Assembly (NCBI RefSeq): GCF_042680725.1
Contig: NZ_JBHUEK010000025.1
Coordinates: forward strand, 248,001-312,000
From: Ferdinandcohnia salidurans
Lineage (GTDB): Bacteria; Bacillota; Bacilli; Bacillales; Bacillaceae_L
Direction of reading: 5' to 3'
DNA: 64,000 nt
The position numbers and the translations under genes were made by a program. Within the stretch, counting starts at the first letter, position 1, and each line of letters begins with the position of its first letter. Positions 25,804 to 35,510 of the stretch are shown here, one piece after another. The notes beneath the pieces are model-generated. The model did not search any database. It had not been told where the DNA came from and saw nothing but the letters and a program-made list of their open reading frames with translations.

Positions 25804-25982
25804 TCGTTTCTCCTCCTAATGTTTTTATTAAACAGTAGAATCGTTATTTATTTCTGCATTTGATATGTTATTTTCAGCAATTTCACAACCAACTTTAATA
25901 CCCTATTTCATATTGAATTCTCTTGTCTCGTTTTCCAACTCGTTAAGCTGTCATTCATCAGACTTAATAGTAACAACATTAT

Positions 25983-27254
25983 TCAATTAAATGAAAAACT
26001 TGTCTTTTCAGCTTGGTTACCTAAATGTAACGTAGCTTGTAACATATTATTCTCAGCGATTACTTTACCAAATCGAATCGAATAAAGGACTGGCGATTGT
26101 CTTCTAAGAGCATCATAATCTCCTGTTGCTTGTAAAATGATTAAATTAGCAGGATTCCCGACTTCTATTCCATATTTATCTTCAATTTGAAGAGTTATAG
26201 CGCTATTATAGGTAATTAAATCCAAGGATCTCCTCATTTGTTCATATCCTGTTAAGTGACAGACATGTACACCCATTAATAGAACTTGTAACATATTTCC
26301 TGTACCAAGAGGATAAATAGGATCAAGTAAATCGTCATGACCGAAACATACATTTATACCAACTGCTAATAATTCTTTTACTCTTGTTATTCCTCTACGG
26401 ATTGGATAACTATCATAACGACCCTGCAGATTAATATTTACTAGCGGGTTTGCTATAAAATTAATCCTTGACTTCTCTGCTAAATCTAACAACTTAAACG
26501 CATATGCATTATTATACGATCCGAAGGCAGTTGTATGGCTTGCAGTCACTAAATGGCCTATTCCCATATGATATGCTTCTGAAGCGACTACCTCTAATGC
26601 CCTTGAATGGTCATCATCGGTTTCATCACAATGGATATCAATCATACAATTATATTTTTGACTAAGTTCAAAAATCTTTTTAACAGATTTCACACTGTCT
26701 TCCCTTGTAAATTCAAAGTGAGGTGCCCCACCTACTATATCTGCTCCTTCTTTAAGAGCCTCCTCTAAACGTGAAAGCATCACGGAATCTGTATATATCC
26801 CTTGCTGTGGAAACGCAACAATTTGTAATTCAAGGAAATTAGCAAACTCTTCTTTAATCTCTAGCATGGCTTGCAACCCTACTAACTGTTGATCGGAAAT
26901 ATTGGTATGTGTACGAACGTACTGAACACCATTAGCTATGAGCCATTTTAAGGCTGTGCGTGTTCGTTCCTTAATTTCATGTTTTGATAACTTTTCTCTT
27001 CTTTTTTTACAAATATCAAGTCCCTCTGAAAGTGTGCCACTAATATTCCAACTTGGATCTCCAGCTGTTAAAGCGTAATCCAAATGAGTATGAGGTTCAA
27101 TAAATGGAGGAATAACCAGGTTTCCTTTAGCATCAACTACCTCAACCCCATTTTGTGGTAAAAACTCCTTTGTAATCTCCGTAATCTCCCCGTTCTCGAT
27201 TACAATATTCCATAAACCCTCTTTTTCCCTTAATAGTGCATCTTTAATAATCAT
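25983..27254 (-). CDS. Cytosine/creatinine deaminase-type amidohydrolase (CodA family)
   Basis: 423 residues, CodA size. Metal-site motifs are present: PHTHLDYAL (His55, His57), DIHCDETDD with its His and Glu, ASHTTAFGS, and CFGHDDLLDP with the late Asp. CodA-family enzymes deaminate cytosine, and some deaminate creatinine to N-methylhydantoin. The neighbours (hydantoin-type racemase, NCS1 permease, creatininase) favour a creatinine or ureide role over cytosine, but this is inference. It is 83 bp from the racemase gene, in the same operon. Confidence 0.85.
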   Translation of the reverse strand: MIIKDALLREKEGLWNIVIENGEITEITKEFLPQNGVEVVDAKGNLVIPPFIEPHTHLDYALTAGDPSWNISGTLSEGLDICKKRREKLSKHEIKERTRTALKWLIANGVQYVRTHTNISDQQLVGLQAMLEIKEEFANFLELQIVAFPQQGIYTDSVMLSRLEEALKEGADIVGGAPHFEFTREDSVKSVKKIFELSQKYNCMIDIHCDETDDDHSRALEVVASEAYHMGIGHLVTASHTTAFGSYNNAYAFKLLDLAEKSRINFIANPLVNINLQGRYDSYPIRRGITRVKELLAVGINVCFGHDDLLDPIYPLGTGNMLQVLLMGVHVCHLTGYEQMRRSLDLITYNSAITLQIEDKYGIEVGNPANLIILQATGDYDALRRQSPVLYSIRFGKVIAENNMLQATLHLGNQAEKTSFSFN

Positions 27255-27337
27255 TGGTTCACCTCCACTTTTAAAATCGAGCTAATTTAACACATAGAAG
27301 AGGTCCGCTAAAAGTGACCCCTTTATTTCAATACCCA

Positions 27338-28060
27338 CTAAACGTTAATACATTTTTTCTTTGGATAGGTTTTACGGCTATGTTTTAGATTGCACTTAAC
27401 CTGATGAATAGCCATCATTAACGCAGCAGCATTTGGCTCTACCACTGGAACATTTAGTTCACTTTCTAGCCTTTCTTTCACACCTACGCCCATTTCAGTG
27501 CAACCCATAATTAGTACGTGAGCACCGTCGTCAGTAATAGCCCTTTGGCCAACTTCAACAAATTTTTCTATTACTTTTTCTTTATTATCAGTCATTTCTG
27601 CAATCGTAAGGTTGATGGCCCTTACCGAAGCAGCACTAGAATAATCGCATCCCGAAGTTCTGATTACCTTATCTATTAACGGAATAATATCATCCAAAAT
27701 CGTAATCATGGAAAATTTCATTCCTAATGAAGCAGCATTTAGAATAGAAGCCTGCCCCGTACCAATAACCGGGATATCAACTGCCTCTCTACAAGAATCT
27801 ATAGCTGGGTCGCTCATACAAAGTAGAAGAACTGCTGAGTATCCTTCTTGTTCAGCCTCGATAACCTCAGATAAAATACTGGGGCTAGAAATACATTGAT
27901 CATAATAAGATTCTAAATAATCTGCACCACTTTTAATCGATTTAACTTCCACTTTAAAATCAGGACTAACCAAGCTATTTAAATATTCTTCACGCTCAAC
28001 TCGCAGATGTTCCGGAAATATAACATCTGCCCCTAAAGCTAAGATTCTTTTAGGAACCAT
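27338..28060 (-). CDS. Asp/Glu/hydantoin racemase family protein
   Basis: 240 residues. Two catalytic-type cysteines appear in the family pattern: LLCMSDPAIDSCREAVDIPVIGTG and LIMGCTEMGVG. Hydantoin and allantoin racemases share this layout. The enzyme would interconvert stereoisomers of a five-membered ring ureide. ATG start; the NCS1 permease gene ends 18 bp upstream. The C-terminal tail KHSRKTYPKKKCINV is unusually basic. Confidence 0.85.
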   Translation of the reverse strand: MVPKRILALGADVIFPEHLRVEREEYLNSLVSPDFKVEVKSIKSGADYLESYYDQCISSPSILSEVIEAEQEGYSAVLLLCMSDPAIDSCREAVDIPVIGTGQASILNAASLGMKFSMITILDDIIPLIDKVIRTSGCDYSSAASVRAINLTIAEMTDNKEKVIEKFVEVGQRAITDDGAHVLIMGCTEMGVGVKERLESELNVPVVEPNAAALMMAIHQVKCNLKHSRKTYPKKKCINV

Positions 28061-28078
28061 AAGAGAACACCATCCTTA

Positions 28079-29506
28079 TTAATTTACTTGTACATGACTC
28101 TCCGACTCAGTAACTGGGGGAATAACTGACTCCTCAGTAACTAATACTGGAAACATTTTTCCAAATGCTTTTGCCGCAATATAATACAATACAACAGCTA
28201 ACCCAGTAGAGACAAAAAAGCTATAATCTATAAAGAAGAAGAAGCCGATAGCAGTAGCTACTACATATACAATCAATGCCGCAGGATTATAACCTTTAAA
28301 ATATTTGTACTTTCCTTTGGAATTAAACAAATCATCGAGACTTAACTGTCTTTTCCTAAAAACATAATAGTCCATCCCGATGATAGCCAGTGCCGGACCG
28401 GCAGTTGTACTAAATAGTGAAACAACCAAGTCAAGTTTATCCATATGATTCCAGGGCTGAATAATACATGCAAGAAATGCAACTAAGATGGTTGCCACTT
28501 TAAAATTAAGCCTTTTCGGAAATAGACTACAAGCCACATAAGCAGAAGGTAATAAATTAGCAGCAGTATTGGTAGACATTTGCGCTACTACAATAAACAG
28601 TTGAATAAGTACCGCAAGAATAATAGATTGTTTCTGGATTAACTCGGATATAACGACAAGTACATCTAATCGTCCAGAGAGGACGACTGTAATATTCCCG
28701 AGTATTGTAAAAAACACCAAAAATGGAACAATGCCTATTACACTGACAGTAAAGTATCGTTTATTGGTTCTCACCCAGGTGTTGCTAGTGCTTTCAACTC
28801 TGCAATTTTTAGTGATATCGTTTATACCCATCACCACGCTGAAAAAAAGACCAACAACAACTGCAAAGCCAAAGATCCAGGGTTTGCTAGTTTCCATTGT
28901 CTTTCCCATGCTAAACGTATCACTAAGTGAAACGTTATATGCAGACAAAACGATGTACATCATGTAGACTCCGACTGCTACTAATAAAGGTGCAATGAAT
29001 GTACTGAACCTTTCAATTCCCTTGACGCCTTTTATCGTTACTGCAATCAATGCTATAACATTTATTAAAAGACTTAGGTAAATATTATCAAACCCGAAAA
29101 TTATCTTAAAAATCTCATTAATAGCTTGGGCACCGATATATCCGTTAAGTGCAAAGAATATCAAACTAGGTAGCGTTCGGATTACACTCACGATTTTCCC
29201 ACCTTGATAGCCAAAGGAAGCAACAATAGAAGCCGCAAAACTAATCCCGTACTTTAAACCAATATCCTGGGCTATAAGGCAGGAAATTGCCAATATGATA
29301 GAACCAATTATATAAATCAAAATCAGTTCACCTATGGTAAAATAATTTGTCATTTGGGCTAATGCAGCAAAAACCGTGATTTGAACAGCCATACCAAACC
29401 AAATAATCCCCAATCCTCTGGCTGTTACATCCCTATTTTTTATATCTATTGGAGCTAGAGCTGGACTTAAGAGGTCATGTTCAGAAGAACCTTTAAATTC
29501 GGTCAT
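28079..29506 (-). CDS. NCS1-family nucleobase/ureide permease
   Basis: 475 residues from the ATG at 29506 behind AAAGGATG; an in-frame ATG at 29527 is less well placed. About 12 helices. NCS1 pattern: the N-terminal ALAPIDIKNRDVTARGLGIIWFGMAVQI region, and the later AQMSTNTAANLLPSAYVACSLFP and YYVFRKRQLSLDDLFN segments. The family imports cytosine, allantoin, hydantoins or related rings with protons or sodium. It is the uptake component of this cluster. Confidence 0.88.
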   Translation of the reverse strand: MTEFKGSSEHDLLSPALAPIDIKNRDVTARGLGIIWFGMAVQITVFAALAQMTNYFTIGELILIYIIGSIILAISCLIAQDIGLKYGISFAASIVASFGYQGGKIVSVIRTLPSLIFFALNGYIGAQAINEIFKIIFGFDNIYLSLLINVIALIAVTIKGVKGIERFSTFIAPLLVAVGVYMMYIVLSAYNVSLSDTFSMGKTMETSKPWIFGFAVVVGLFFSVVMGINDITKNCRVESTSNTWVRTNKRYFTVSVIGIVPFLVFFTILGNITVVLSGRLDVLVVISELIQKQSIILAVLIQLFIVVAQMSTNTAANLLPSAYVACSLFPKRLNFKVATILVAFLACIIQPWNHMDKLDLVVSLFSTTAGPALAIIGMDYYVFRKRQLSLDDLFNSKGKYKYFKGYNPAALIVYVVATAIGFFFFIDYSFFVSTGLAVVLYYIAAKAFGKMFPVLVTEESVIPPVTESESHVQVN

Positions 29507-29633
29507 AGACACACATCCTTTATTCATAATTTTATTTCATCAAAGTGTCGGGCAATTTTTTTCTTCCAATTACTTTGATTCTTCTATTAGATTAATTAAG
29601 TTTTTTGCCAGCTTATTAGACTTTTTATTACGT

Positions 29634-30386
29634 TCACTGAAACTCTGTTCTTATCATTTGAACATAATTCTTTATTAGATTCTCGATGATAATTTTCCCG
29701 CCTTCAGCATTGCCATGAGTAGGATCAGCAAGTGCACCAGATTTTGTAACGATTCCATCTGGTTGAGGGAACACTTCGTAGCGAGGTAAATTATCTGCCT
29801 GTTCCGATACGATTTTTTCTCTTTGTACTAGATTTGGATAAAAATATGACATCATTGCCGTTTCGATGAGTGCGGCGTGTTCAAGATCGTAGCCTGGAAA
29901 TCCATTCGGAAATAACTCTTCAACTACTTCTTCGTCTAGCATATCCGTAAAGCAACATTTAACCACTTTTATGTCACTCCGCCCAGTCTCCTTTAATGCT
30001 AGATCAATTGCTTCGGCCAAAAACATTTTATTTTCATAATGACCATCCATTACTGCAATTCTCGTAGCCCCATGTCTAACAAGTTCCAAAAGAATATCCT
30101 TAACTAATAATATTAGAGTCTGAGCACTTAGACTGGTGGTACCTGGGAAGATTTGACCCCCGCCACTGTGTGGTTGAGACTTATATCCATAAGGAATAGC
30201 TGGTGCAACTATTCCATTTACTTCACGAGCAACCAGTTTTGAAAGCTCATGTATTTGGTAGAAGTCCACTCCTAAAGGTAAATGATAGCCGTGTTGTTCT
30301 GTAGCCCCTACCGGCAAAAATATAACAGAATCCTTTACTCTCTTTTCATACTCCACCCAGGTCATTTCAGACATTAATACCGTCAT
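29634..30386 (-). CDS. Creatininase family amidohydrolase
   Basis: 250 residues. Metal ligands are visible: Glu30 and His32 in GATEQHGYHLPLGVD, Asp41, a His in VMDGHYENK, and Glu in GYDLEHAALIET. The GGG-QIFPGTTSLS and HGNAEGG segments are typical. The family opens the creatinine ring to creatine or hydrolyses other small cyclic amides. It is part of the sigma-54-controlled operon, between the ureohydrolase and the permease, with about 120 bp on either side. Confidence 0.88.
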   Translation of the reverse strand: MTVLMSEMTWVEYEKRVKDSVIFLPVGATEQHGYHLPLGVDFYQIHELSKLVAREVNGIVAPAIPYGYKSQPHSGGGQIFPGTTSLSAQTLILLVKDILLELVRHGATRIAVMDGHYENKMFLAEAIDLALKETGRSDIKVVKCCFTDMLDEEVVEELFPNGFPGYDLEHAALIETAMMSYFYPNLVQREKIVSEQADNLPRYEVFPQPDGIVTKSGALADPTHGNAEGGKIIIENLIKNYVQMIRTEFQ

Positions 30387-30504
30387 TGATATTCCCCCTA
30401 ATGTATTTTATATATGAATAGGCCGCTTGAAGACTAGTCTGATACCCTTATATTCAAAGCAGCCCATAGTTTTTTATATTTTTTCCTTTTAAATTTATTA
30501 AACC

Positions 30505-31497
30505 TTATTTTACTAATGATTGGCTTTGGCCAATTAACTGCCCTTTTCTTTCCCTTTCCTTCGTGATAAACATTATAAAGTCCATAATTAACCTTGCAGC
30601 TGTTATACAGGTTACACCTGTTGGATCATATGGTGGAGCAACTTCTACCAAATCAAAGCCGATAACATCCCCACGTTTGGCAATCCCCTCAAGAATTTCA
30701 TTGACTTCGTCATAGAATAGTCCCCCAGGTGAAGGTGTGCCAGTTCCATGGGAAACGGAGGGATCTAAACCATCTATATCAATGGTTACAAAAAAGCGTT
30801 CACCTTTAGGAAGCTGGTTAATTACTTCTTTTATGCCTATCTCTCTCATTACTCTAGGTGACATAATAGCGTTTCCGTAATTTCTAGCATCTTCAAAATC
30901 TTGTTTACGACTGCTTCCAACCCCTCTTATTCCTAAGGAAGTGATACCTTTTACATGGCTCATTTCAGACATCCTACGAATTGGACTTCCTTGCCCTAAC
31001 CTTTGACCTGACCGGTGGTCTGCCCAGTCCAAGTGGGCATCGATATGAACAACATGAAATGGGCCAAGCGTCTCTAGCCCACGGGCAAATGGAATAGTAA
31101 TAGAATGGTCACCACCCAAAACCACTGGCATAGCCCCTTTGGAAATTATTTTTCTAACAGTTGTTTCAATATTTTCAAAGCACTGTTCCAAATCTCCGTG
31201 GACCATATCTACATCTCCACAGTCAGCAATACGTGTTGGCGGAGCGAGATACATTTCATCCCTTTCTGAATCATATGAACCTTTTAATCCAAAACTATAG
31301 AGAGTAGAAGCCTCCCTAATCCCCCTTGGCCCCATTTTAGTTCCGGACCGCCATTGAGTTCCCATATCATACGGAGCACCTAAAATTGCAACATCTGCCT
31401 CTAACTGTTCTAAATCTTCACAGATCGGATATTTCCCGAAGGAGCAAATCCCCACAAAAGGTAAATTTAGTATTTCTCTTTCATCTTTATTAACCAT
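30505..31497 (-). CDS. Ureohydrolase (agmatinase/guanidinase-like, arginase superfamily)
   Basis: 330 residues. The binuclear metal motifs are complete: GGDHSITIPF, HIDAHLDWAD and DIDGLDPS. Enzymes of this fold release urea from agmatine, guanidinobutyrate, guanidinopropionate or guanidine. Length and the insertion TKMGPRGIREASTLYSFG match agmatinase-type rather than arginase. As the first gene after a sigma-54 promoter and next to creatininase, it likely cleaves the guanidino group of a creatine-like compound (inference). Confidence 0.88.
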   Translation of the reverse strand: MVNKDEREILNLPFVGICSFGKYPICEDLEQLEADVAILGAPYDMGTQWRSGTKMGPRGIREASTLYSFGLKGSYDSERDEMYLAPPTRIADCGDVDMVHGDLEQCFENIETTVRKIISKGAMPVVLGGDHSITIPFARGLETLGPFHVVHIDAHLDWADHRSGQRLGQGSPIRRMSEMSHVKGITSLGIRGVGSSRKQDFEDARNYGNAIMSPRVMREIGIKEVINQLPKGERFFVTIDIDGLDPSVSHGTGTPSPGGLFYDEVNEILEGIAKRGDVIGFDLVEVAPPYDPTGVTCITAARLIMDFIMFITKERERKGQLIGQSQSLVK

Positions 31498-31532
31498 TTA
31501 ACATTCCTCCTTTTTGTATTCGCTTTTTATAA

Positions 31533-31550
31533 ATGCAATATCCGTGCCAA
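31533..31550 (-). promoter_or_regulatory. Sigma-54 (SigL) promoter
   Basis: On the minus strand TTGGCACGGATATTGCAT: the -24 TGGCAC and -12 TTGCA elements at the correct spacing, essentially consensus. It lies 35 bp upstream of the ureohydrolase start. Confidence 0.9.
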
Positions 31551-31567
31551 TATAAAAGAAAAAATTT

Positions 31568-31583
31568 AATGCAATTTTACATT
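31568..31583. promoter_or_regulatory. Candidate upstream activator site
   Basis: AATGCAATTTTACATT, a partial dyad 18 bp upstream of the -24 box. It also lies in the promoter region of the divergent activator gene. Closer than most activator sites, so tentative. Confidence 0.3.
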
Positions 31584-31645
31584 TTGTTTTAAATCGTTGT
31601 ATAATTTAAAAAATACTGTCAATTCCAATTGTAATGGTGATAAAA

Positions 31646-33709
31646 ATGAAAGAAGAATTAATTATTCCATTACCCATCTTTAACAAGGAAGTAAAAATTC
31701 GAAATATAACGGAGCAAATATACGAAAAGTTTGATTATGCCGATTATCTAATTCTTGTAGACCAAAATGATAAGTTCTTTGGTTGTGTTAAAATGACCTA
31801 CTTACTAAAGGTAATAAACTTGGGAGCACAGTTAGGATGGACTTTAGAATCAATAATGGAGGAAAACTTTATCACTGTAAGATTGAATGAAAATAGTTTT
31901 GCAAATTCAATAAAGGAAAATATCCCAATCATTGTAGTAGACAGTAAGAATAAGCCATTGGGCTTGTTTAATAAATTGGTATACTTACATGAACAACTAG
32001 GAAAAAAAACACCAGATATGTTTAAAACAAGTGATACATTTATTCAAAATGCCGATTTCGGTTATCTTCTTGTAACCTCAGAGGGAATAATTCTACATCA
32101 CAATAAACTCTGTCAATCTATGATTGGAAGTAATATCCTTGGAAAGCATATTAACAACTGCTATCCTGGAAATTATTTAGAAGACTTCAAAAAAAAAAAG
32201 GTAAAGAAATTGTTTAAAGACAGAACCCTAGAATGGACCTTTTATTCTATAGAGTCAGATGGGAAAGTAAAAAACATCGCAATTTGTATCTTTGATATAA
32301 CAAAAGCAGAACAGTATAGAATTAACTTACTAGAGATGGAAAGTAAAATAAAGGAGTTATATGATGTAATAGATCATTCTTATGATGAAATATTTGTAAC
32401 TAATAAAGAAGGTGTCTGTACCCTTGTGAATAAAGCTTGTGAACGATTTTATGGATTATCCAAAGAACAACTAATTGGAAAAACAGCGCAACAGCTTGAA
32501 AGCGAAGGAATAGTATCATCAAGCATAAGTCATAAGGTAATTAAAGAAAAAAGAAGAATTACCAGCATACAATCAACCAGTACAGGTAGAAAAATTATTG
32601 TCACTGGGAATCCTATTTTTAATAATCAAAATCAAGTTAAGAATGTTATTATAAACGCTCGTGGATTAACAGAACTAAGTAATATAATGAACAGACTCGA
32701 AGATTCTTCACCAAGTTTTAATAAATCAGATCTAGATCACCTAACTAAAATTAAATTAATGACGGAAGGAATAACGATAGATTCTCCCGCTATGCATGAT
32801 GTCATTAATACAGCACAAAGAGTTTCCCAAGTAAATTCCAATGTCCTAATCTTAGGGGAATCTGGTGTAGGTAAAGGAGTCATTGCCAAACTCATTCACG
32901 AACTAAGCCCGCGTAACAAAGCGAAGATTATTAAAATAAACTGTGGTTCCATCCCTGAAACTCTTATTGAATCAGAGTTATTTGGGTATGAGAAAGGAGC
33001 ATTTACTGGAGCAGTTAAGGAGGGTAAAGAAGGGTTATTTGAGCTGGCACATGAAGGAACAATTTTTTTGGACGAAATTGGTGAAATTCCACTTCACGTA
33101 CAAACAAAACTTTTACAAGCCATTCAAGAAAAGGAGATCATGCGTGTAGGTGGAAAAAAGACAATACATGTTGATTGTCGTATCATAGCAGCAACCAATC
33201 GCAATTTAATCGAAATGGTAAAGGAAGGATTGTTTAGGGAGGATTTATATTATCGTTTAAATGTTATTCCTATCCATGTTCCTCCACTAAGAAACCGTAA
33301 GGAAGAAATCCCTTCATTGGTGCAAAATTTTATCCATAAATTTAATCAGCAGTTCCATCTGGAAAAATCGCTTAGTAGAGAAGCTATGACAAAATTAACG
33401 GATTGCCATTGGCCAGGTAATATAAGAGAACTTGAAAACACAATTGAACGAATTATGGTAACTTCACAAAACAACATTATTTCAGCATCTGATTTCGAAC
33501 TTCACCCAACTCCAACTGGGGTAACTTCAAATGAAAATATTGACATCTTGATTGAAGATATTCCTCCATTAAAAGAGGCTATAGAAAAACTTGAAAGTCA
33601 ATTGATTAAAAAAGCATTGGCAGACTATAAAACTACGTATGAAGCAGCAAAAGTTCTTCAGGTAAATCAATCTACAATCGTAAGGAAAATGCAAAAATAC
33701 AATATTTAA
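31646..33709 (+). CDS. Sigma-54-dependent transcriptional activator (PAS-AAA-HTH)
   Basis: 687 residues from the ATG at 31646 with GGTGA 5 bp upstream; an ATG 12 bp earlier is in frame. The N-terminal about 115 residues look like a CBS-type pair, then two PAS domains (about 125-225 and 240-345). The AAA domain has Walker A GESGVGKG, the sigma-54 contact loop GAFTGA and FLDEIGEIPL. A C-terminal Fis-type helix-turn-helix reads YEAAKVLQVNQSTIVRKMQK. The layout resembles RocR-type activators. It is divergent from the operon with the sigma-54 promoter, so is its probable activator, sensing a substrate via PAS or CBS. Confidence 0.92.
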   Translation: MKEELIIPLPIFNKEVKIRNITEQIYEKFDYADYLILVDQNDKFFGCVKMTYLLKVINLGAQLGWTLESIMEENFITVRLNENSFANSIKENIPIIVVDSKNKPLGLFNKLVYLHEQLGKKTPDMFKTSDTFIQNADFGYLLVTSEGIILHHNKLCQSMIGSNILGKHINNCYPGNYLEDFKKKKVKKLFKDRTLEWTFYSIESDGKVKNIAICIFDITKAEQYRINLLEMESKIKELYDVIDHSYDEIFVTNKEGVCTLVNKACERFYGLSKEQLIGKTAQQLESEGIVSSSISHKVIKEKRRITSIQSTSTGRKIIVTGNPIFNNQNQVKNVIINARGLTELSNIMNRLEDSSPSFNKSDLDHLTKIKLMTEGITIDSPAMHDVINTAQRVSQVNSNVLILGESGVGKGVIAKLIHELSPRNKAKIIKINCGSIPETLIESELFGYEKGAFTGAVKEGKEGLFELAHEGTIFLDEIGEIPLHVQTKLLQAIQEKEIMRVGGKKTIHVDCRIIAATNRNLIEMVKEGLFREDLYYRLNVIPIHVPPLRNRKEEIPSLVQNFIHKFNQQFHLEKSLSREAMTKLTDCHWPGNIRELENTIERIMVTSQNNIISASDFELHPTPTGVTSNENIDILIEDIPPLKEAIEKLESQLIKKALADYKTTYEAAKVLQVNQSTIVRKMQKYNI

Positions 33710-33802
33710 ATATAATGTTTTTTCGCATTTTTTAATGGCATAATGCATCAAGTAATGGCGTTAGAAACAGGGAGATATACAAGTTTAGGAATGTCAATAT
33801 AA

Positions 33803-33843
33803 AAAAGCCTAATTTCTCAAAATTTTTCAGAAATTAGGCTTTA
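33803..33843. terminator. Terminator after the sigma-54 activator gene
   Basis: AAAGCCTAATTTCT...AGAAATTAGGCTTT, a 14-bp perfect stem, usable in both directions. The rest of the 330-bp gap shows nothing. Confidence 0.8.
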
Positions 33844-34009
33844 AAATTGCTACATTAAGCTGAATGTTAGAACTAGCATTTTCCATACAAATCTACAAGA
33901 ATCATGTAATCCCTGAAATTGGACACATTACTTCAATTCAAGCGTTTATTAGTTTCGAAAAAGTACCCTTTATGGATTTATGAATTTGAAAGTGGTTTAG
34001 TTTAGTGGT

Positions 34010-34037
34010 GGGACAAGGGACCTGTCCCTGTGACCCA
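34010..34037. repeat. Family A repeat at the 3' end of the second M14 gene
   Basis: GGGACAAGGGACCTGTCCCT then GTGACCCA. It ends 1 bp before the stop codon of the M14 gene. Confidence 0.8.
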
Positions 34038-34038
34038 A

Positions 34039-35226
34039 CTATTGTCTCCCCTCAGTCAACGGAATAGATTCGTATTTTTCAGGATCAATATCGTAAACAG
34101 TCCCATTAGCTACGCCATTGATAATTCCGTATAGACCTCTTTCCACTGCTTTGACTAATTCACCCTTTTTCTTTTGGCCCATGCTGTGTGTTTGCCCTCT
34201 TACTTCAAACAATACGGATCCACTTCCATTTAACGCAAATGTTCCTAACGCTGTTCCAGGTAAGTCAAGGCCTTGTGGATATAGGGTAATGTTTGAATTG
34301 CCTTTTTCTTGTAATGCATCAAATACCGCAACATTCAGTTGGCGTGCAAAGTCATAGTCATATGTATCCGCATATTCCGCATATTTTTGACCTTCCGGTG
34401 TTGATGGATGCGGAACGAATTGGCCGCTGATTGAGAACGTGACTAGATCATCTGTTCCATCGACCTCATAGTATGGCGCTTGATGGTGTAAATCTACAAA
34501 TACATCCACCTTGCCAAACTCAGCTTGAAGGTCCTTATATACGTCACGAACGACCTGGGATTCAGGTGTAATGAACCATCCTGGTTGAGATGAATTCCCT
34601 GGGAAGTCCTCAGGCTGCGGGACATAATCAAGGTTTGGATTAAAGTCCCGGTTTACATCAAAACCTGGCTGTGAAGCATAATCAAATGTGCGATTCTGAT
34701 ATGTATAGTAGTTCCATGTTGGTGATGCGTCTGCTAATTGTGGGAAGTCCTCTACTACCTCTTCCCATGTTAAATCATTTCCACGACGATTTAACTCAGA
34801 CGAGTCTGGGTTCATTTTCGGTAACGCTACAAACGTAACCTCCTCACGAATCTTTTGAGCCTCCGGAGAATTTGAACCTAAAAATTGTAAAATATTGAGT
34901 AGTGCCTCCGTTCCAGTCGGTTCATTTCCGTGAATTTCACTTTCCATTAAAATTACCTTGTCTCCATGGCCAGCAGTCGCCTTGTAGATTTCTCTACCAC
35001 GGTTTGAGTAGCCCGCTACCTCAACCTGAACCTTTCCTTGGCTGCTCTTTGCAATTTGCTGCAGTCTTTTCCCTAGCTGCTCATGATTCGTGAATCCCTC
35101 TACAGATAAAACTTGTTGCTCAGGTGTACCAGGCGATGTTTCCGGTTGTTGTGCAAACACCGGCGTTACCAAACTTGCCGACAATGCAATAACCCCTAAC
35201 GTCGAAATAACCTTTTTCTTCTTCAC
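34039..35226 (-). CDS. Secreted M14-family zinc carboxypeptidase, paralogue 2
   Basis: 395 residues from a GTG at 35226 with GGAG 8-9 bp upstream. It has the same signal peptide, zinc and catalytic motifs as paralogue 1 (18311-19501). Differences by eye include LADASPTW for LAGGEPTW, NRTFDY for NRFFDY, and a shorter end EGRQ for EGRRL. About 230 bp upstream of each gene are also alike. Past the stop codon the two loci differ abruptly, with family A here and family C at the other copy. Confidence 0.9.
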   Translation of the reverse strand: MKKKKVISTLGVIALSASLVTPVFAQQPETSPGTPEQQVLSVEGFTNHEQLGKRLQQIAKSSQGKVQVEVAGYSNRGREIYKATAGHGDKVILMESEIHGNEPTGTEALLNILQFLGSNSPEAQKIREEVTFVALPKMNPDSSELNRRGNDLTWEEVVEDFPQLADASPTWNYYTYQNRTFDYASQPGFDVNRDFNPNLDYVPQPEDFPGNSSQPGWFITPESQVVRDVYKDLQAEFGKVDVFVDLHHQAPYYEVDGTDDLVTFSISGQFVPHPSTPEGQKYAEYADTYDYDFARQLNVAVFDALQEKGNSNITLYPQGLDLPGTALGTFALNGSGSVLFEVRGQTHSMGQKKKGELVKAVERGLYGIINGVANGTVYDIDPEKYESIPLTEGRQ

Positions 35227-35480
35227 TACCACCACTCCACTCTACTATTTTTTCTATGAATACAAGTAGATTGTATGAGTTTAGTAGATTTAGCTTTGTC
35301 GCTTTTCGCTGTCGAAAAAGTACTAGTTTTGGCTATCTCTATCAAAATCCTTCGAAAACCGAAGTATTTATTAAAAATGAATAGATGGTCCTATCTCTTG
35401 AAAATGAGGAAATACCTAGTTTTTCAGGTAGATTTGTAACTTTTGGATTATGGGGTTTTAGATGTTGCTTGCGGTCTAAA

Positions 35481-35510
35481 CTTCGACAAACTTCGAGGTC
35501 ACTGTGACCT
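35481..35510. repeat. Family B repeat overlapping a stop codon
   Basis: CTTCGACAAACTTCGAGGTC then ACTGTGACCT. Its end overlaps the stop of the membrane-protein gene at 35509. Confidence 0.75.
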
